Below, in pieces: positions 43,138 to 52,457 of a stretch of DNA of 64,000 nt. The first letter of the stretch is position 1, and every line of letters begins with the position of its first letter. This stretch comes from JALEFZ01 sp039817415 (GTDB lineage Bacteria; Bacteroidota; Bacteroidia; J057): the NCBI GenBank assembly GCA_039817415.1, contig JBCBVV010000012.1:97483-161482 (forward strand), in the 5' to 3' direction. The notes under the pieces were generated by a model that was not told the DNA's origin, ran no database searches, and saw only the letters and a list, made by a program, of their open reading frames with translations. Both the position numbers and the translations under genes were made by a program.

Positions 43138-43581
43138 ATGAAACACATTTTATCCCTTATTCCAGGACTATTGATTGCCATGATGGCCTTTACTACAGTA
43201 GGATGCGAAGAAGTAGATTCAAGATTTGAAGACACTTATTTGGCCGTTGACCTAGACGAAAGTTACAAGGTAATTTCAGGCATCGGTACCCCTCAAATTG
43301 AGAAGATGACGATGTCCTTTACGACAGACCATTGTGAAACTTTCTGGACGCTCATGATTCAGCATGAAGATGGCGTTGTTTCTGAGAATGGACACATTTG
43401 TTTTACGAACCAAGGATTTGACCTCATTCCTGATGGTAAACTGGATGCTGCCTATACCGGTAAGTTTACACAAGGAAGAGATGAACTGATCATTAAGGTT
43501 CCTTATGAGGGCGGTGAGTATGTGATTAGCTTTGGTGTGCGTGTTATCAGCACGGGTGTAGAAACCTTTCCTAACAGCTAA
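43138..43581 (+). CDS. Small hypothetical lipoprotein
   Basis: Signal sequence with lipobox TVGC (Cys23). The mature 125 residues look all-beta (KMTMSFTTDHCETFWTLMI, GKFTQGRDELIIKV) and contain further Cys at positions near 68 and 87 that could pair. I recognise no family. Start is the second of two adjacent Met codons (43135 or 43138). It lies 42 bases before the ECF sigma gene on the same strand, so it may belong to that operon. Confidence 0.65.
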   Translation: MKHILSLIPGLLIAMMAFTTVGCEEVDSRFEDTYLAVDLDESYKVISGIGTPQIEKMTMSFTTDHCETFWTLMIQHEDGVVSENGHICFTNQGFDLIPDGKLDAAYTGKFTQGRDELIIKVPYEGGEYVISFGVRVISTGVETFPNS

Positions 43582-43623
43582 ATCATTATCCCTAGATAAG
43601 CACAACCCAAGCCGTGTACTTAG

Positions 43624-44118
43624 GTGACCCCAGCAGAATTTAAGTCATATTACGATCAGTTTTTTGATCCAGTGAGACGCTATCTGTATTTCAGATCAGG
43701 CGATCCGGACCTATCGACAGATATCTGTCAGGAAGTATTCCTTTCCGTCTGGGAAAAAAGGGACCGTTTTAAGTCCTTCCAGATCAAGCCCCTGCTCTAT
43801 AAAATGGCAGGAGATAAGTTGAACAGCCATTATAGGCGAATCAAAGTAAGGGAAAGGCACTTGGAAAGTCTCAAATTAGACTTTAGTCCGGATTGCCCTG
43901 ATCAATTTCTGCAACACAAAGAACTCAAACAAGCCTACGAAGCGGCCCTCATGGCCCTACCTGAAAAGCAACGGACAGTCTATCTCATGAACCGGCTGGA
44001 GGAATTGACCTATAGAGAGATAGCCGAACGTCTCGACCTGAGCCAAAAGGCCATAGAAAAACGAATGAGATTGGCGCTTACCACCATCAAAGGCAAATTG
44101 AAGCAACATGAAATTTGA
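43624..44118 (+). CDS. ECF-type RNA polymerase sigma factor (FecI-like)
   Basis: Region 2 (FDPVRRYLYFRSGDPDLSTD, QEVFLSVWEKRD) and region 4 (ALPEKQRTVYLMNRLEELTYREIAERLDLSQKAIEKRM) are clear; length 164 aa is typical. The start is GTG at 43624; no better ATG exists in frame before region 2. It overlaps the FecR gene by 11 bases. It should direct transcription of a gene set that responds to the exported STN protein two genes downstream. Confidence 0.93.
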   Translation: MTPAEFKSYYDQFFDPVRRYLYFRSGDPDLSTDICQEVFLSVWEKRDRFKSFQIKPLLYKMAGDKLNSHYRRIKVRERHLESLKLDFSPDCPDQFLQHKELKQAYEAALMALPEKQRTVYLMNRLEELTYREIAERLDLSQKAIEKRMRLALTTIKGKLKQHEI

Positions 44119-44956
44119 CACCGAACATATGCCGGATGAGCAGACTTTCATGAAATACCTGACAGTCTCCTTTGACCAAAGCCAAGATGATGTCTGGAAC
44201 AATATCGCTCCTGAGATAGAGGAGCCAGTTGTCCGGAGGATATCATGGCAGCGAATTACACTCACGATGGCCGCATGTATTCTCCTACTTATTGCCTGTG
44301 GAGTAGGATTGCGGTCATTTACCCGAACCACCACCACCCAGGTTGGCCTGCATAAAATCGTTGGCTTGCCCGACGGTTCGCAGGTCATCCTCAATGCCGA
44401 TTCTCGCCTTGAATTCAAGCCTTTTTGGTGGTGGATGGAAAGGAGAGCCTATTTAGAAGGGGAAGGATATTTTGAAGTGGCAGAAGGAAAGAAGTTTACG
44501 ATTTCGACCCGGCAAGGAGAAGTATCTGTATTGGGAACAAGCTTTGATGTCAAAAGCCGTACAAATGAATTTCAGGTTTATTGTACAAGTGGAAAAGTAG
44601 AAGTCAAAGGAACAGCTCAGCCCGAAAGCTTTATCTTGACTCCTGGAATGAAACTGAGGCTTGAACCTGAATTTGAACAAAGCAATGTTGAGGAAGAAGT
44701 ATCTGTCATTGCATGGAAGGACGATATTTTCTTTTTCGCTTCCACACCCTTGTATAAAGTCGCAGAAGAGTTTGAACTTCAGTATGGAGGGAAGGTAAGT
44801 ATAGAAGATCAACAATTGCGAGCCTATCGTTTCCAGGCGAAATTTCAGGCGCCAGCTAGCTTAAGGCAAGCATTGCATGTGTTAGAGCTTACATTCGATA
44901 TAGAGGTAGAGGAAAAAGGAGACAACCATTATAACCTCCTAAGGAAGAAACCATGA
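44108..44956 (+). CDS. FecR-family anti-sigma factor
   Basis: A cytoplasmic N-terminal part, a membrane helix (about 50-69; MAACILLLIACGVGL) and a periplasmic FecR domain (HKIVGLPDGSQVILNADSRLEF, GEGYFEVAEGKKFTISTRQG, GTSFDVKS). The C-terminal segment FDIEVEEKGDNHYNL resembles the secretin/STN-like end of Bacteroidota FecR proteins (DUF4974). It holds the sigma factor inactive until a signal arrives from the outer membrane. Overlaps its neighbours by 11 and 4 bases. Confidence 0.93.
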   Translation: MKFDTEHMPDEQTFMKYLTVSFDQSQDDVWNNIAPEIEEPVVRRISWQRITLTMAACILLLIACGVGLRSFTRTTTTQVGLHKIVGLPDGSQVILNADSRLEFKPFWWWMERRAYLEGEGYFEVAEGKKFTISTRQGEVSVLGTSFDVKSRTNEFQVYCTSGKVEVKGTAQPESFILTPGMKLRLEPEFEQSNVEEEVSVIAWKDDIFFFASTPLYKVAEEFELQYGGKVSIEDQQLRAYRFQAKFQAPASLRQALHVLELTFDIEVEEKGDNHYNLLRKKP

Positions 44957-46107
44957 AGAAATTAAACCAAATCAGCCTACACACAATCATTCTTCTCTTT
45001 CTGGCCTGCCAAGCCACCCTTCTTTTCGGCCAAAACATCCATGTTGATGCCATTCGCCAACCTCTAGGGGATGTCCTGAATCAGTTAAATCAAGATTATA
45101 ATGTTCAGTTCTCTTCAGAAGAATCCCTGATTGAAAGCTGTGACGTTACCATCCGAGCTAAATTCTCTGACTTGGACGAAGCCCTAGGGGTTATTCTTTC
45201 CGGATGTGAGCTTACCTTCGAAAAGTTTGGAAATATTTATGTCATCATTCCCCATCAGCCAAGACCTGTTTACGTCAAACTCCTAAAAGGGCGGTTGTTC
45301 GACCGTGAGAGTGGCGATCCCCTTCCCTATGCTGTGGTCGAGACACCAGAGGCCTGTATTTTGTCCGATAAGGCTGGACGCTTTCATCTTTCTACCAGCC
45401 TGGAAAGCTTAGACATTCATATTAGGCATCTTGCCTATGAGCCGATTGACACAGTCTTGAGGATTGGGAAAGACCACACCATTCTTCTAGATCAAAAAGA
45501 TATATGCTTGGAAGAGGTGGTGATCAACGACGAACCCCCACATGCCCTAGAAAGTATGCCCATTGTGCAGGCCATACGAAATGCTCAGTTGAGAAAGGGA
45601 TTCTATACCAGTTTCGAAGAGTTTGTGGAGAATAGTCCCAGCCTACAAAACAATGGAGAACATCGATTTTCAGAATCCATGCAACGCTGGATTGTAGATG
45701 GACCCGTTACGGTATCCCGCTTTTCTGAAATTACTCGAAGAGAAGGGAAGGAATATGGGAGAGTATGGGGCTATTGCGACGGACAAGATGTATACTTCAA
45801 CTTAGGTAAAAGAGTAGGACCTACCACCAATTTTGTTCGCATGAGAATGTATTTCCCTTATTTCTTTTACTACGGAATTGAGGACAATACCCTCTATTTA
45901 CCCACAGCAGGTATTCCGATGAGCCAGAAAAAGGAATATATTCTCCCGCTTGAAGACGGCGAACCTGAAGTCTTAACCCGTTGGCGCTTGAAAAAAATTC
46001 TCCAGGATGATCCTGAATTGTTAGAAGCGTTCAAGTTGGAAAAAGGCAAGCGAAGAAAATTTAGGGAATACCTTATGAAATACTCTGGTGATTGGTATGT
46101 GGAGTAG
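44953..46107 (+). CDS. STN plus carboxypeptidase-like domain protein without TonB barrel, C-terminal KGFY domain
   Basis: Signal peptide (1-27), STN signalling domain (about 30-100; IRQPLGDVLNQLNQDYNVQF), carboxypeptidase-regulatory-like domain (about 110-190; LKGRLFDRESGDPLPYAVVE), then instead of a TonB plug and barrel a domain of about 185 residues (200-384) containing LRKGFYTSFEEFVENSPS and GRVWGYCDGQDVYF. The same C-terminal domain forms the whole mature protein at 51746-52411. In known FecI/FecR systems the third protein is a TonB receptor; this one is shaped like its signalling front end joined to another sensor. It is coupled to FecR by ATGA. Confidence 0.82.
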   Translation: MKKLNQISLHTIILLFLACQATLLFGQNIHVDAIRQPLGDVLNQLNQDYNVQFSSEESLIESCDVTIRAKFSDLDEALGVILSGCELTFEKFGNIYVIIPHQPRPVYVKLLKGRLFDRESGDPLPYAVVETPEACILSDKAGRFHLSTSLESLDIHIRHLAYEPIDTVLRIGKDHTILLDQKDICLEEVVINDEPPHALESMPIVQAIRNAQLRKGFYTSFEEFVENSPSLQNNGEHRFSESMQRWIVDGPVTVSRFSEITRREGKEYGRVWGYCDGQDVYFNLGKRVGPTTNFVRMRMYFPYFFYYGIEDNTLYLPTAGIPMSQKKEYILPLEDGEPEVLTRWRLKKILQDDPELLEAFKLEKGKRRKFREYLMKYSGDWYVE

Positions 46108-46117
46108 AGAGAAAATA

Positions 46118-46145
46118 GGGAGGACGATTTTTGTTCTCCTTTTTT
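46118..46145 (+). terminator. Terminator of the sigma/FecR/STN operon
   Basis: GGAGGAC (46119-46125) pairs with GTTCTCC (46133-46139), one G-U pair, followed by TTTTTT. Confidence 0.75.
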
Positions 46146-46405
46146 GATGCTTACCATGAAACTTATCCAAACTGATAAATCCTGAGAAAAAGAAATGGGA
46201 TTTACCATAGTTTCCTTGATAATCCTCAGAAAAAAGGATGTATCCAAGGGATTGTTTATCATAATACCGCCTCAGAACCTTATCATCCTGGCTGTAAACT
46301 AAAAATGATAAACCTAAACAGTTTCTAAGAATATTTTATCTTTCTCCTACGATCTATAGTCGATGAAAAGCTACTGCTTCATTCGTCCTTTACCTGCCTA
46401 GTCAA

Positions 46406-48370
46406 ATGAATAGAACGCTGACCATCATAATCTTTTTGCTCTTCAGCTTGGGTGTTTCAGGGCAGAACCTTACTGTTATTGACAGTTTGGAAAATCTATT
46501 GGAACAAAAGCTGCCAGATAGTACACGGATTGATGTACTATGGAGACTCTACATCAAACATTCTAAGTCGGGAAAGGGAAGGTTATCTTACCTCCAAAGA
46601 TCAACTGAACTAGCCAAACGTGTAGATGACAAAGCTAGGCTGTTCCGGAACTATCTTAATTTTAATTACCATACCTTTTGGGAAGAGCAAGATTATCGAC
46701 TGGCACTCACCTATATTGATTCAGCCAGTTTATTGGTAGATTATTCTCTGAATCCTTCTTACCAGGCAAATTTTCATCTTTCTGCAGGTACCAATCTCAG
46801 GGAACTAGGCCTTCGTGATTCAGCTTTGATCCATTTCAAGGAGGCCTTAGATAGATATGAGGTATTGGGAAATGAAGGATTTATGAAATACTGTTTGATG
46901 GCCTTGGGGAATATTGCCAGAGAATCTGGATACCAAGATTTAGCCTTGGAGTATTACATGAGTACGCTTGAGTTATTGGAGGGAAAAAATAGTAGATCCT
47001 CTCAGCTATCCCGAGGAAATATCTACGGCAACTTAGCATTGGTGTACAAGAGTAAGAAGGAATATGATAAAGCGCTCAAATCCTTGCGAACATCCCTGCA
47101 AATCCATACGCAGCTAGGAGAAAAAAATGACATGGCCCTGAACTACAACAATTTAGGTTCATACTATGAAAAAATGGCAAAATGGGATAGTGCTATTTAT
47201 TATTTTCAACAGGAACTGAAAATTGGTAAGCAGGAAGGCTTGCAAAGGCGAATGCTCCATGCGAAATATGGATTGGGAAGGGCATGGAAGCAAACAGGAA
47301 AAATATCGAAAAGCCTTGATTACTTAGTGGATGTAAAAGAAAATTCACTCAAAGTAGGTTTGCTGGATCTACTTCCTGGTGTTCATGAATCTCTATCAAG
47401 TATTTATTCGGATCAAGGTAAATATGAATTGGCCTTGGAAAATTGGAAGGAATACGAAATATGGAAGGACAGCCTATATACAAAAGAGCTTAACCAACAA
47501 CTCAATGAGTTAAAAATAAGCCTTGATGTAGGAAAGAAAGAAAAGGAAATTTTAAAGTTGAATCAGGAGAAAGAAATCAAGGAGCTTGAAAACAAGAGAC
47601 AAGAATTAATCAATACCGTTTTACTGATAGGGTTGGTGATCGCCGTCCTTGTCATGGGCCTACTTTATTTTTTCTATCAACAACGACTCAAATATCATAG
47701 AGAACTATCGGCCAAGGAAAAAGAGTTACAAACTACGGCCCTTAAACAACAACTAGGAGAAATGGAGATGAAGGCACTTCGCTCTCAAATGAATCCTCAT
47801 TTTGTCTTCAATTGCTTGAATTCTATCAACCAACTGATTCTAGCAGGGAATATTCAGCTTTCCACTACTTATCTAAGTAAATTTGCCAAACTGCTCAGAC
47901 AAGTCTTAGAAAATTCTGAGAAAGACTTGATTCCCTTGGAGGACGAATTGAATATGCTCGGGAATTATATAGAACTGGAAAAGCTAAGATTTGAGCACAA
48001 ATTTCATTTTCGTCAGGAAATTTCTGATCAGGTAGACCTATGGGAAACCCTTGTTCCTCCCTTGATTTTGCAACCCCTCGTAGAAAATGCCATTTGGCAT
48101 GGGCTTCTTCAACAGGATACAGAAGGAGAGATCAACCTAGGAATTGTGGAAGAAGAGACTTTTGTAAAATGTGTCATTACTGACAATGGAGTAGGGAGAG
48201 ACCACAAGAATACATCCTCTGAGGGACCTAGCGGTAAGAAGAAATCCTTTGGCCTTTCTCTTACAAGGGATCGACTGAAGCACATCAAAAATGATCATGG
48301 GGTGGGGGATATCCATATTAGCGATGTTCAGCCTCATGGTACACAAGTTGAACTGTTAATTCCAGTATGA
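46406..48370 (+). CDS. TPR-containing sensor histidine kinase (LytS/YehU type)
   Basis: Signal peptide (1-20), about eight tetratricopeptide repeats outside the membrane (about 60-370; LNYNNLGSYYEKMAKWDSAI), a coiled coil, one membrane helix (about 398-420; LIGLVIAVLVMGLLYFFY), then a His_kinase domain with His465 in RSQMNPHFVFNCLNSINQ and an HATPase with ENAIWHGLL and DNGVG. It phosphorylates the LytTR regulator encoded next, overlapping by 4 bases (ATGA). TPR ectodomains in this class probably bind peptides or proteins. Confidence 0.92.
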   Translation: MNRTLTIIIFLLFSLGVSGQNLTVIDSLENLLEQKLPDSTRIDVLWRLYIKHSKSGKGRLSYLQRSTELAKRVDDKARLFRNYLNFNYHTFWEEQDYRLALTYIDSASLLVDYSLNPSYQANFHLSAGTNLRELGLRDSALIHFKEALDRYEVLGNEGFMKYCLMALGNIARESGYQDLALEYYMSTLELLEGKNSRSSQLSRGNIYGNLALVYKSKKEYDKALKSLRTSLQIHTQLGEKNDMALNYNNLGSYYEKMAKWDSAIYYFQQELKIGKQEGLQRRMLHAKYGLGRAWKQTGKISKSLDYLVDVKENSLKVGLLDLLPGVHESLSSIYSDQGKYELALENWKEYEIWKDSLYTKELNQQLNELKISLDVGKKEKEILKLNQEKEIKELENKRQELINTVLLIGLVIAVLVMGLLYFFYQQRLKYHRELSAKEKELQTTALKQQLGEMEMKALRSQMNPHFVFNCLNSINQLILAGNIQLSTTYLSKFAKLLRQVLENSEKDLIPLEDELNMLGNYIELEKLRFEHKFHFRQEISDQVDLWETLVPPLILQPLVENAIWHGLLQQDTEGEINLGIVEEETFVKCVITDNGVGRDHKNTSSEGPSGKKKSFGLSLTRDRLKHIKNDHGVGDIHISDVQPHGTQVELLIPV

Positions 48371-49119
48371 TGATCAGAGCCATTCTTGTGGACGATGAGA
48401 AGTTTGGTAGAGAGGCGCTTCAAGGTGCGCTGAAGCACTACTGTCCGGAAGTTGAGATACTGGCCAGTTGTAGTTCTGCAAAAGAAGGCCTAACGGCCAT
48501 TTCAGTTCATCAGCCTGATCTTGTTTTTCTGGACATTCAAATGCCTCACATGACTGGTTTTGACATGCTTCAAGAGATCGGTCAACCAGATTTTGATACC
48601 ATATTTGTAACGGCGCATGACTCTTTCGCCTTGAAGGCCATCAAGTACTCTGCATTCGATTACTTATTGAAACCCTTGGATATAGAGGAATTGGTTAACA
48701 GTATGAGGAAATACCAACAAGAAAGGAAGTCCGTATACCGTGAAACCCAATATCAACAACTGATAGAGCACCTACAAAAAAAATTAGAGAGACCCGAAAA
48801 GCTGGCCATTCCTACTTCAGATGGAATGGAGTTTATACAAGTAGAGGACATTATATTCTGCCAAGCAAGTGGCAATTATACGGTCTTACAGTTGACTCGA
48901 ACAGGTACGATTGTCACTGCCAAAACGCTCAAGGAGTTACAAGGCTTACTAGAAGCCAACGGCTTTTGCCGTGTTCACCATGCTTATCTGATCAATTTGA
49001 AACATATTCAAAAATACATCAAGGGAGAAGGTGGACAAGTTCTTCTCACTGATAAACATGAAGTTGATATTTCACGACGCCGAAAAGATGAGTTTCTTAG
49101 AAGAATTTCTAAGCTCTAG
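48367..49119 (+). CDS. LytTR-family response regulator
   Basis: Receiver domain with phospho-acceptor Asp56 in LVFLDIQMPHMTGFDML and the conserved Lys in DYLLKPLDIEEL; C-terminal LytTR DNA-binding domain (about 145-248; IPTSDGMEFIQVEDIIFCQA, GFCRVHHAYLINLKHI). Partner of the histidine kinase before it. Target genes are unknown; LytTR proteins bind paired 9-bp repeats near promoters. Confidence 0.94.
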   Translation: MMIRAILVDDEKFGREALQGALKHYCPEVEILASCSSAKEGLTAISVHQPDLVFLDIQMPHMTGFDMLQEIGQPDFDTIFVTAHDSFALKAIKYSAFDYLLKPLDIEELVNSMRKYQQERKSVYRETQYQQLIEHLQKKLERPEKLAIPTSDGMEFIQVEDIIFCQASGNYTVLQLTRTGTIVTAKTLKELQGLLEANGFCRVHHAYLINLKHIQKYIKGEGGQVLLTDKHEVDISRRRKDEFLRRISKL

Positions 49120-49451
49120 CTTGTCCCCATTCTCTCCATTTGTCTCACACAAGCTTCCAATTATCTAGTCTTTCCTGCCAGCTACTCAATTTAATCCACA
49201 GCAAGACTTATTTCGCCTACCTTCATATATGATGAATATATCGATGCCATAATTGTCTGGTATAGGTATCTCGTGAAAGCACTTGTCTTTAGGAGCATTT
49301 TCTACTAGAGCAGAAATGGGTCTATGTCATTCAGATCTGACTCATACTCAAGGAAGGAAGTAATCCCAGATAAAAGAATCAAAACCATACAGGATTAACC
49401 TCTAGTGCTAATAGTAAGCCCTACAATTCATTCAACCTAATGTATCTAAGC
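49120..49451. other. Intergenic region without recognised feature
   Basis: About 330 bases between the LytTR gene and the FG-GAP gene. I find no open frame with coding character, no strong hairpin and no repeat. It probably holds the promoter of the FG-GAP gene and could carry LytTR binding sites, but I see no clear repeat pair. Confidence 0.5.
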
Positions 49452-49454
49452 ATG

Positions 49455-51059
49455 ATGAAAACGAAACTCTTATTGTTTATTGGAATAGCTTGCACTCAGC
49501 TTATGTTAGCTCAGGGGTGGACTCATATTCAGTCGCTTGTCCCAACGGATTCCAGCGCAGAACCTCAGGATATGCTAGGGAAGGCAATTGCCAGGGTGGA
49601 CAGCCATATATTTATCTCCGCTTATGCTCATAGTTGGGATAGCATGGGGCAAAATCGAGAATTTAATGCAGGAGCGGTGTACGTTTTTCAAGAAGATCTA
49701 GCTGGCAGTTGGGAAATGACGCAAAAACTGACGGCAAGAGAAAGAAAAGGAGTGGGCTTTTATGGCTGGAGTGTAGCTGCTGAAGGGGAATGGGCAGCGA
49801 TCTCTACTTATACAGCCCATGTTGATTCTCAGGGCGAAACGTTCCGGAATTCGGGACTGGTGGAGATCTTCCATCTTGGGAGTTCTGGTCTGTGGGTATA
49901 TGATACGACCCTGACAGCAATGCCAGTAAAAGGATTTTTGTCTTTCGGTTTTTCAGTTTCGATCTCTGGTAATCAATTGTTGGTCGGGGCAGTTGATGAT
50001 CCTTTTGATGTCAATGGACAAGATTCTGTCAAACAGGCTGGGGCTGCTTACCTCTATGAGTATGTGTCTGGGGTAGGCTGGCAGTTCATCCAAAAGCTAG
50101 TGCCGTCTGATCGTTCTGAGGATGCAGATTTTGGAGAATATGTACAATTAGCAGGAGACAAAGCAATAGTTTCTGCTGTCAGGCATTCTTTTCCCAGTCC
50201 AAATTTTAGAACAGAAGCAGGCAAGGTATTCATCTTTGAAAAGGATTCCCCATCAGGTATGTGGGTTGAGACAGCTGCTTTTGAGAACCGCGATAATTCC
50301 AGTTTTACCTTTTATGGAGATGATATTTCAATTTCTGGCGATTATGCGATGGTGGGAAGCAAAAATGTTGATGTCAGCCCTTCTGTGCTGAAGGCAGGGG
50401 TGGTAGATGTTTATCGAAAAAATGCCACAACTTCTGTATGGGAGTTCCACCAAACACTTCAGGCTTCGGATGCCAGTACACAGGATGAATTTGGGACGGC
50501 TATTGACATGAATGGGGGAATAGCAGTGATAGGGGCGACGGCTGAAGATCACATTGGTTTGGATCAGGATTCTGTAAATGGGGCTGGCTCAGCATATGTA
50601 TTTGAATTGGGACCAACGGGTGATTGGACGGAAATAGCCAAAATAAATGCCCCAACAAGGAATCGATTTGATGCCTTTGGTGATGTGGTTCACCTGAGAG
50701 GATCTAGCCTTATGATTGGTGCCCCTTTGGCTGACCGCGACAATCAGTTTTTCGATGCAGGAATGGCACATCTATTTGAGCTGGATAATAGTGTTGAGAT
50801 TGAGGAGCCAATGAGTCTCCCTCGTTTTTCTATCCTTCAGAACCCTTCTTCTAGGCTAACCATCCGATGGAATGGAAACTCTCCGAAACCATACAAACTT
50901 CTACTGATGAACCTGATGGGTCAAACAGTCTTAGAAACCTCTTATTCGCAGGAAGCCATTCAAGAGTGGCCTGTTGAGGGGGTAGATCCAGGATTGTATA
51001 TCGTTCAACTTGAGGAGCAAGGCGGAAGCCTATCTCATGTAACATGGAAAAAAATCTAG
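49455..51059 (+). CDS. Secreted FG-GAP repeat protein with T9SS sorting domain
   Basis: Signal peptide (from ATG 49455, ending MLAQ), then about seven FG-GAP-type beta-propeller repeats over residues about 20-440 (GKAIARVDSHIFIS, FGFSVSISGNQLLVGA, FGEYVQLAGDKAIVSA, FGDVVHLRGSSLMIGA) and a C-terminal type IX secretion signal (LLMNLMGQTVLETS, GVDPGLYIVQLEE). It is probably a cell-surface or released adhesin-like protein. Two alternative ATG codons precede 49455 by a few residues. Confidence 0.85.
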   Translation: MKTKLLLFIGIACTQLMLAQGWTHIQSLVPTDSSAEPQDMLGKAIARVDSHIFISAYAHSWDSMGQNREFNAGAVYVFQEDLAGSWEMTQKLTARERKGVGFYGWSVAAEGEWAAISTYTAHVDSQGETFRNSGLVEIFHLGSSGLWVYDTTLTAMPVKGFLSFGFSVSISGNQLLVGAVDDPFDVNGQDSVKQAGAAYLYEYVSGVGWQFIQKLVPSDRSEDADFGEYVQLAGDKAIVSAVRHSFPSPNFRTEAGKVFIFEKDSPSGMWVETAAFENRDNSSFTFYGDDISISGDYAMVGSKNVDVSPSVLKAGVVDVYRKNATTSVWEFHQTLQASDASTQDEFGTAIDMNGGIAVIGATAEDHIGLDQDSVNGAGSAYVFELGPTGDWTEIAKINAPTRNRFDAFGDVVHLRGSSLMIGAPLADRDNQFFDAGMAHLFELDNSVEIEEPMSLPRFSILQNPSSRLTIRWNGNSPKPYKLLLMNLMGQTVLETSYSQEAIQEWPVEGVDPGLYIVQLEEQGGSLSHVTWKKI

Positions 51060-51159
51060 AAGGGTATGAAGTAGAGTAAAAGCTCCTATTTAGGCCCTGA
51101 AAAGTTAGCTGCCTCCTCAGAGCGTATATAACATATGAAGTATTTTTTTTGAGTTAAAT

Positions 51160-51197
51160 GCCCTGGAAAATTCCTTTTGCCAGGGCTCTTTTTTGCT
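51160..51197 (+). terminator. Terminator after the FG-GAP gene
   Basis: GCCCTGG (51160-51166) pairs with CCAGGGC (51180-51186) around 13 bases, followed by TCTTTTTTGCTTTTTT. Confidence 0.8.
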
Positions 51198-51233
51198 TTT
51201 TTGGGGCTTAAAGCAAAGCAAAAGTATTTGCTA

Positions 51234-51362
51234 GTGGCAGCCGTATATGTTGATTGTTACCTGTTTATCCTGAATTTCTATCACCAACTGATAGAGGAGG
51301 GAATCCTGAGTGAGGATGAACAGGTGGAATTCTATAGATTTTTGCTGCGGGTGTACCTGTAA
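51234..51362 (+). CDS. Doubtful short reading frame, 42 aa
   Basis: From a GTG at 51234 the frame reads VAAVYVDCYLFILNFYHQ and then LIEEGILSEDEQVEFYRFLL to the stop at 51360. The amphipathic, helix-like make-up is not random-looking, but the frame has no ATG, extends upstream into the terminator, and matches nothing I know. It may be a gene remnant. I list it only so that it is not overlooked. Confidence 0.2.
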   Translation: MAAVYVDCYLFILNFYHQLIEEGILSEDEQVEFYRFLLRVYL

Positions 51363-51745
51363 AGAAGATGCCCTAGCACGTTTACTAAGTTGGTGAACAC
51401 GCTTGCTAAATGGTACCCCAGAAAGATAGATCAATATTGGATCAACATGGTTGTTATGGTAAATTATCTAGGAGTCTTAAGCTGATTAAAAAGCTATTGA
51501 TTCAATTTCTAAAACCAACAACAAATCCATTAATGAAACACCTATTTACCCTTGTTGGAACGGCTAGATAGTAGGCTTCCTGTTTATACGAAGCCCTTTG
51601 AGCAAATCCATACGGCTCAAGCCTCTTTCAACTGATCCTTGCCCTACGCTGACTCTACCCATACACAGTCAAAACCACAACAGCTAACATTGATGTCAGC
51701 CTTTGGCGAGTGTTTGACTTATTCTTGGATTAATATTAAGTGATT
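51363..51745. other. Intergenic region, possible decayed gene start
   Basis: About 380 bases before the KGFY-domain gene. It contains a 12-residue frame at 51534 (MKHLFTLVGTAR then stop) that looks like the start of a signal peptide cut short, which could be a degraded gene. No strong hairpin, repeat or promoter consensus stands out. Confidence 0.35.
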
Positions 51746-52411
51746 ATGAACAGCAGAGCCATTTTTCAATTTCTTCTTATAGCCTTATTACCATCTTGGT
51801 TAATGGGACAAGCACTCAACTTCTCTTCTTATCCCATCTTGGATGCCATAGACCAAGGGAAGGTTCAAAAGGGATTTTATGCCTCCTACGAGGACTTCGT
51901 CAACAATTCTCCTACCCACTTGAACGAAATTGGCTTTCAAATGGAGCACGTTCCTGTGAGAGTGGATTGGTGGCAAAAAATAGATGCCTATAGATTCTCT
52001 ACCATTTCTTGGCAAACAGGAAAAGACTTGGGTAAAATATGGGGCTATTCTGATGGTGAAAATGTGTACAAACTTATGAGCAGGCGAAGGTTACATAACC
52101 GATCCTTGTTTGTGAAGATGGACAGAGTGCATGACACCTTTATATTTGAGGGCTACGGCCTGATTGGGTTCAGGTTTGATGACCAACTACCTGTTCTGAA
52201 TCCCCTTCATGATGGATGTAGGCTAGTTTATCGCCTGGATGTAAAGCTTGGTGAGATGGAAGAGTTAACAAGTTTTCAACTAAGCCAATTGCTCAAGGAA
52301 ACGCCAGAAATCCTGGAGGAGTACCGCAACGAAAAGTGGAGGTTTACCAAAATGCTGGATTACCTGGAAAAACATCAGATTGCCATGGGACAAAAAGCAG
52401 TTATTCCGTAA
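51746..52411 (+). CDS. Exported stand-alone KGFY-domain protein
   Basis: Signal peptide (MNSRAIFQFLLIALLPSWLM, then GQ) and a mature chain of about 200 residues that parallels the C-terminal domain of the STN protein at 44953-46107: VQKGFYASYEDFVNNSPT, GKIWGYSDGENVYKLM, a middle strand region, and a C-terminal helix LSQLLKETPEILEEYRNEK. I recall similar KGFY...EEF...NSP proteins across Bacteroidota but no function. It may interact with, or compete for, the same ligand as the STN protein. ATG at 51746 is preferred to GTG at 51740. Confidence 0.72.
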   Translation: MNSRAIFQFLLIALLPSWLMGQALNFSSYPILDAIDQGKVQKGFYASYEDFVNNSPTHLNEIGFQMEHVPVRVDWWQKIDAYRFSTISWQTGKDLGKIWGYSDGENVYKLMSRRRLHNRSLFVKMDRVHDTFIFEGYGLIGFRFDDQLPVLNPLHDGCRLVYRLDVKLGEMEELTSFQLSQLLKETPEILEEYRNEKWRFTKMLDYLEKHQIAMGQKAVIP

Positions 52412-52457
52412 CCAAACCAATCCATCGCATTATAGGCATAGGAAAATCAATTCTTTT

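Noticed and set aside
43624..49119. One single operon from the sigma factor to the LytTR regulator
   Set aside because: A terminator at 46118-46145 and a 298-base gap separate the two regulatory systems.
51234..51362. Short frame as a confident gene
   Set aside because: No ATG, and its upstream extension lies in a terminator; kept only as a low-confidence entry.
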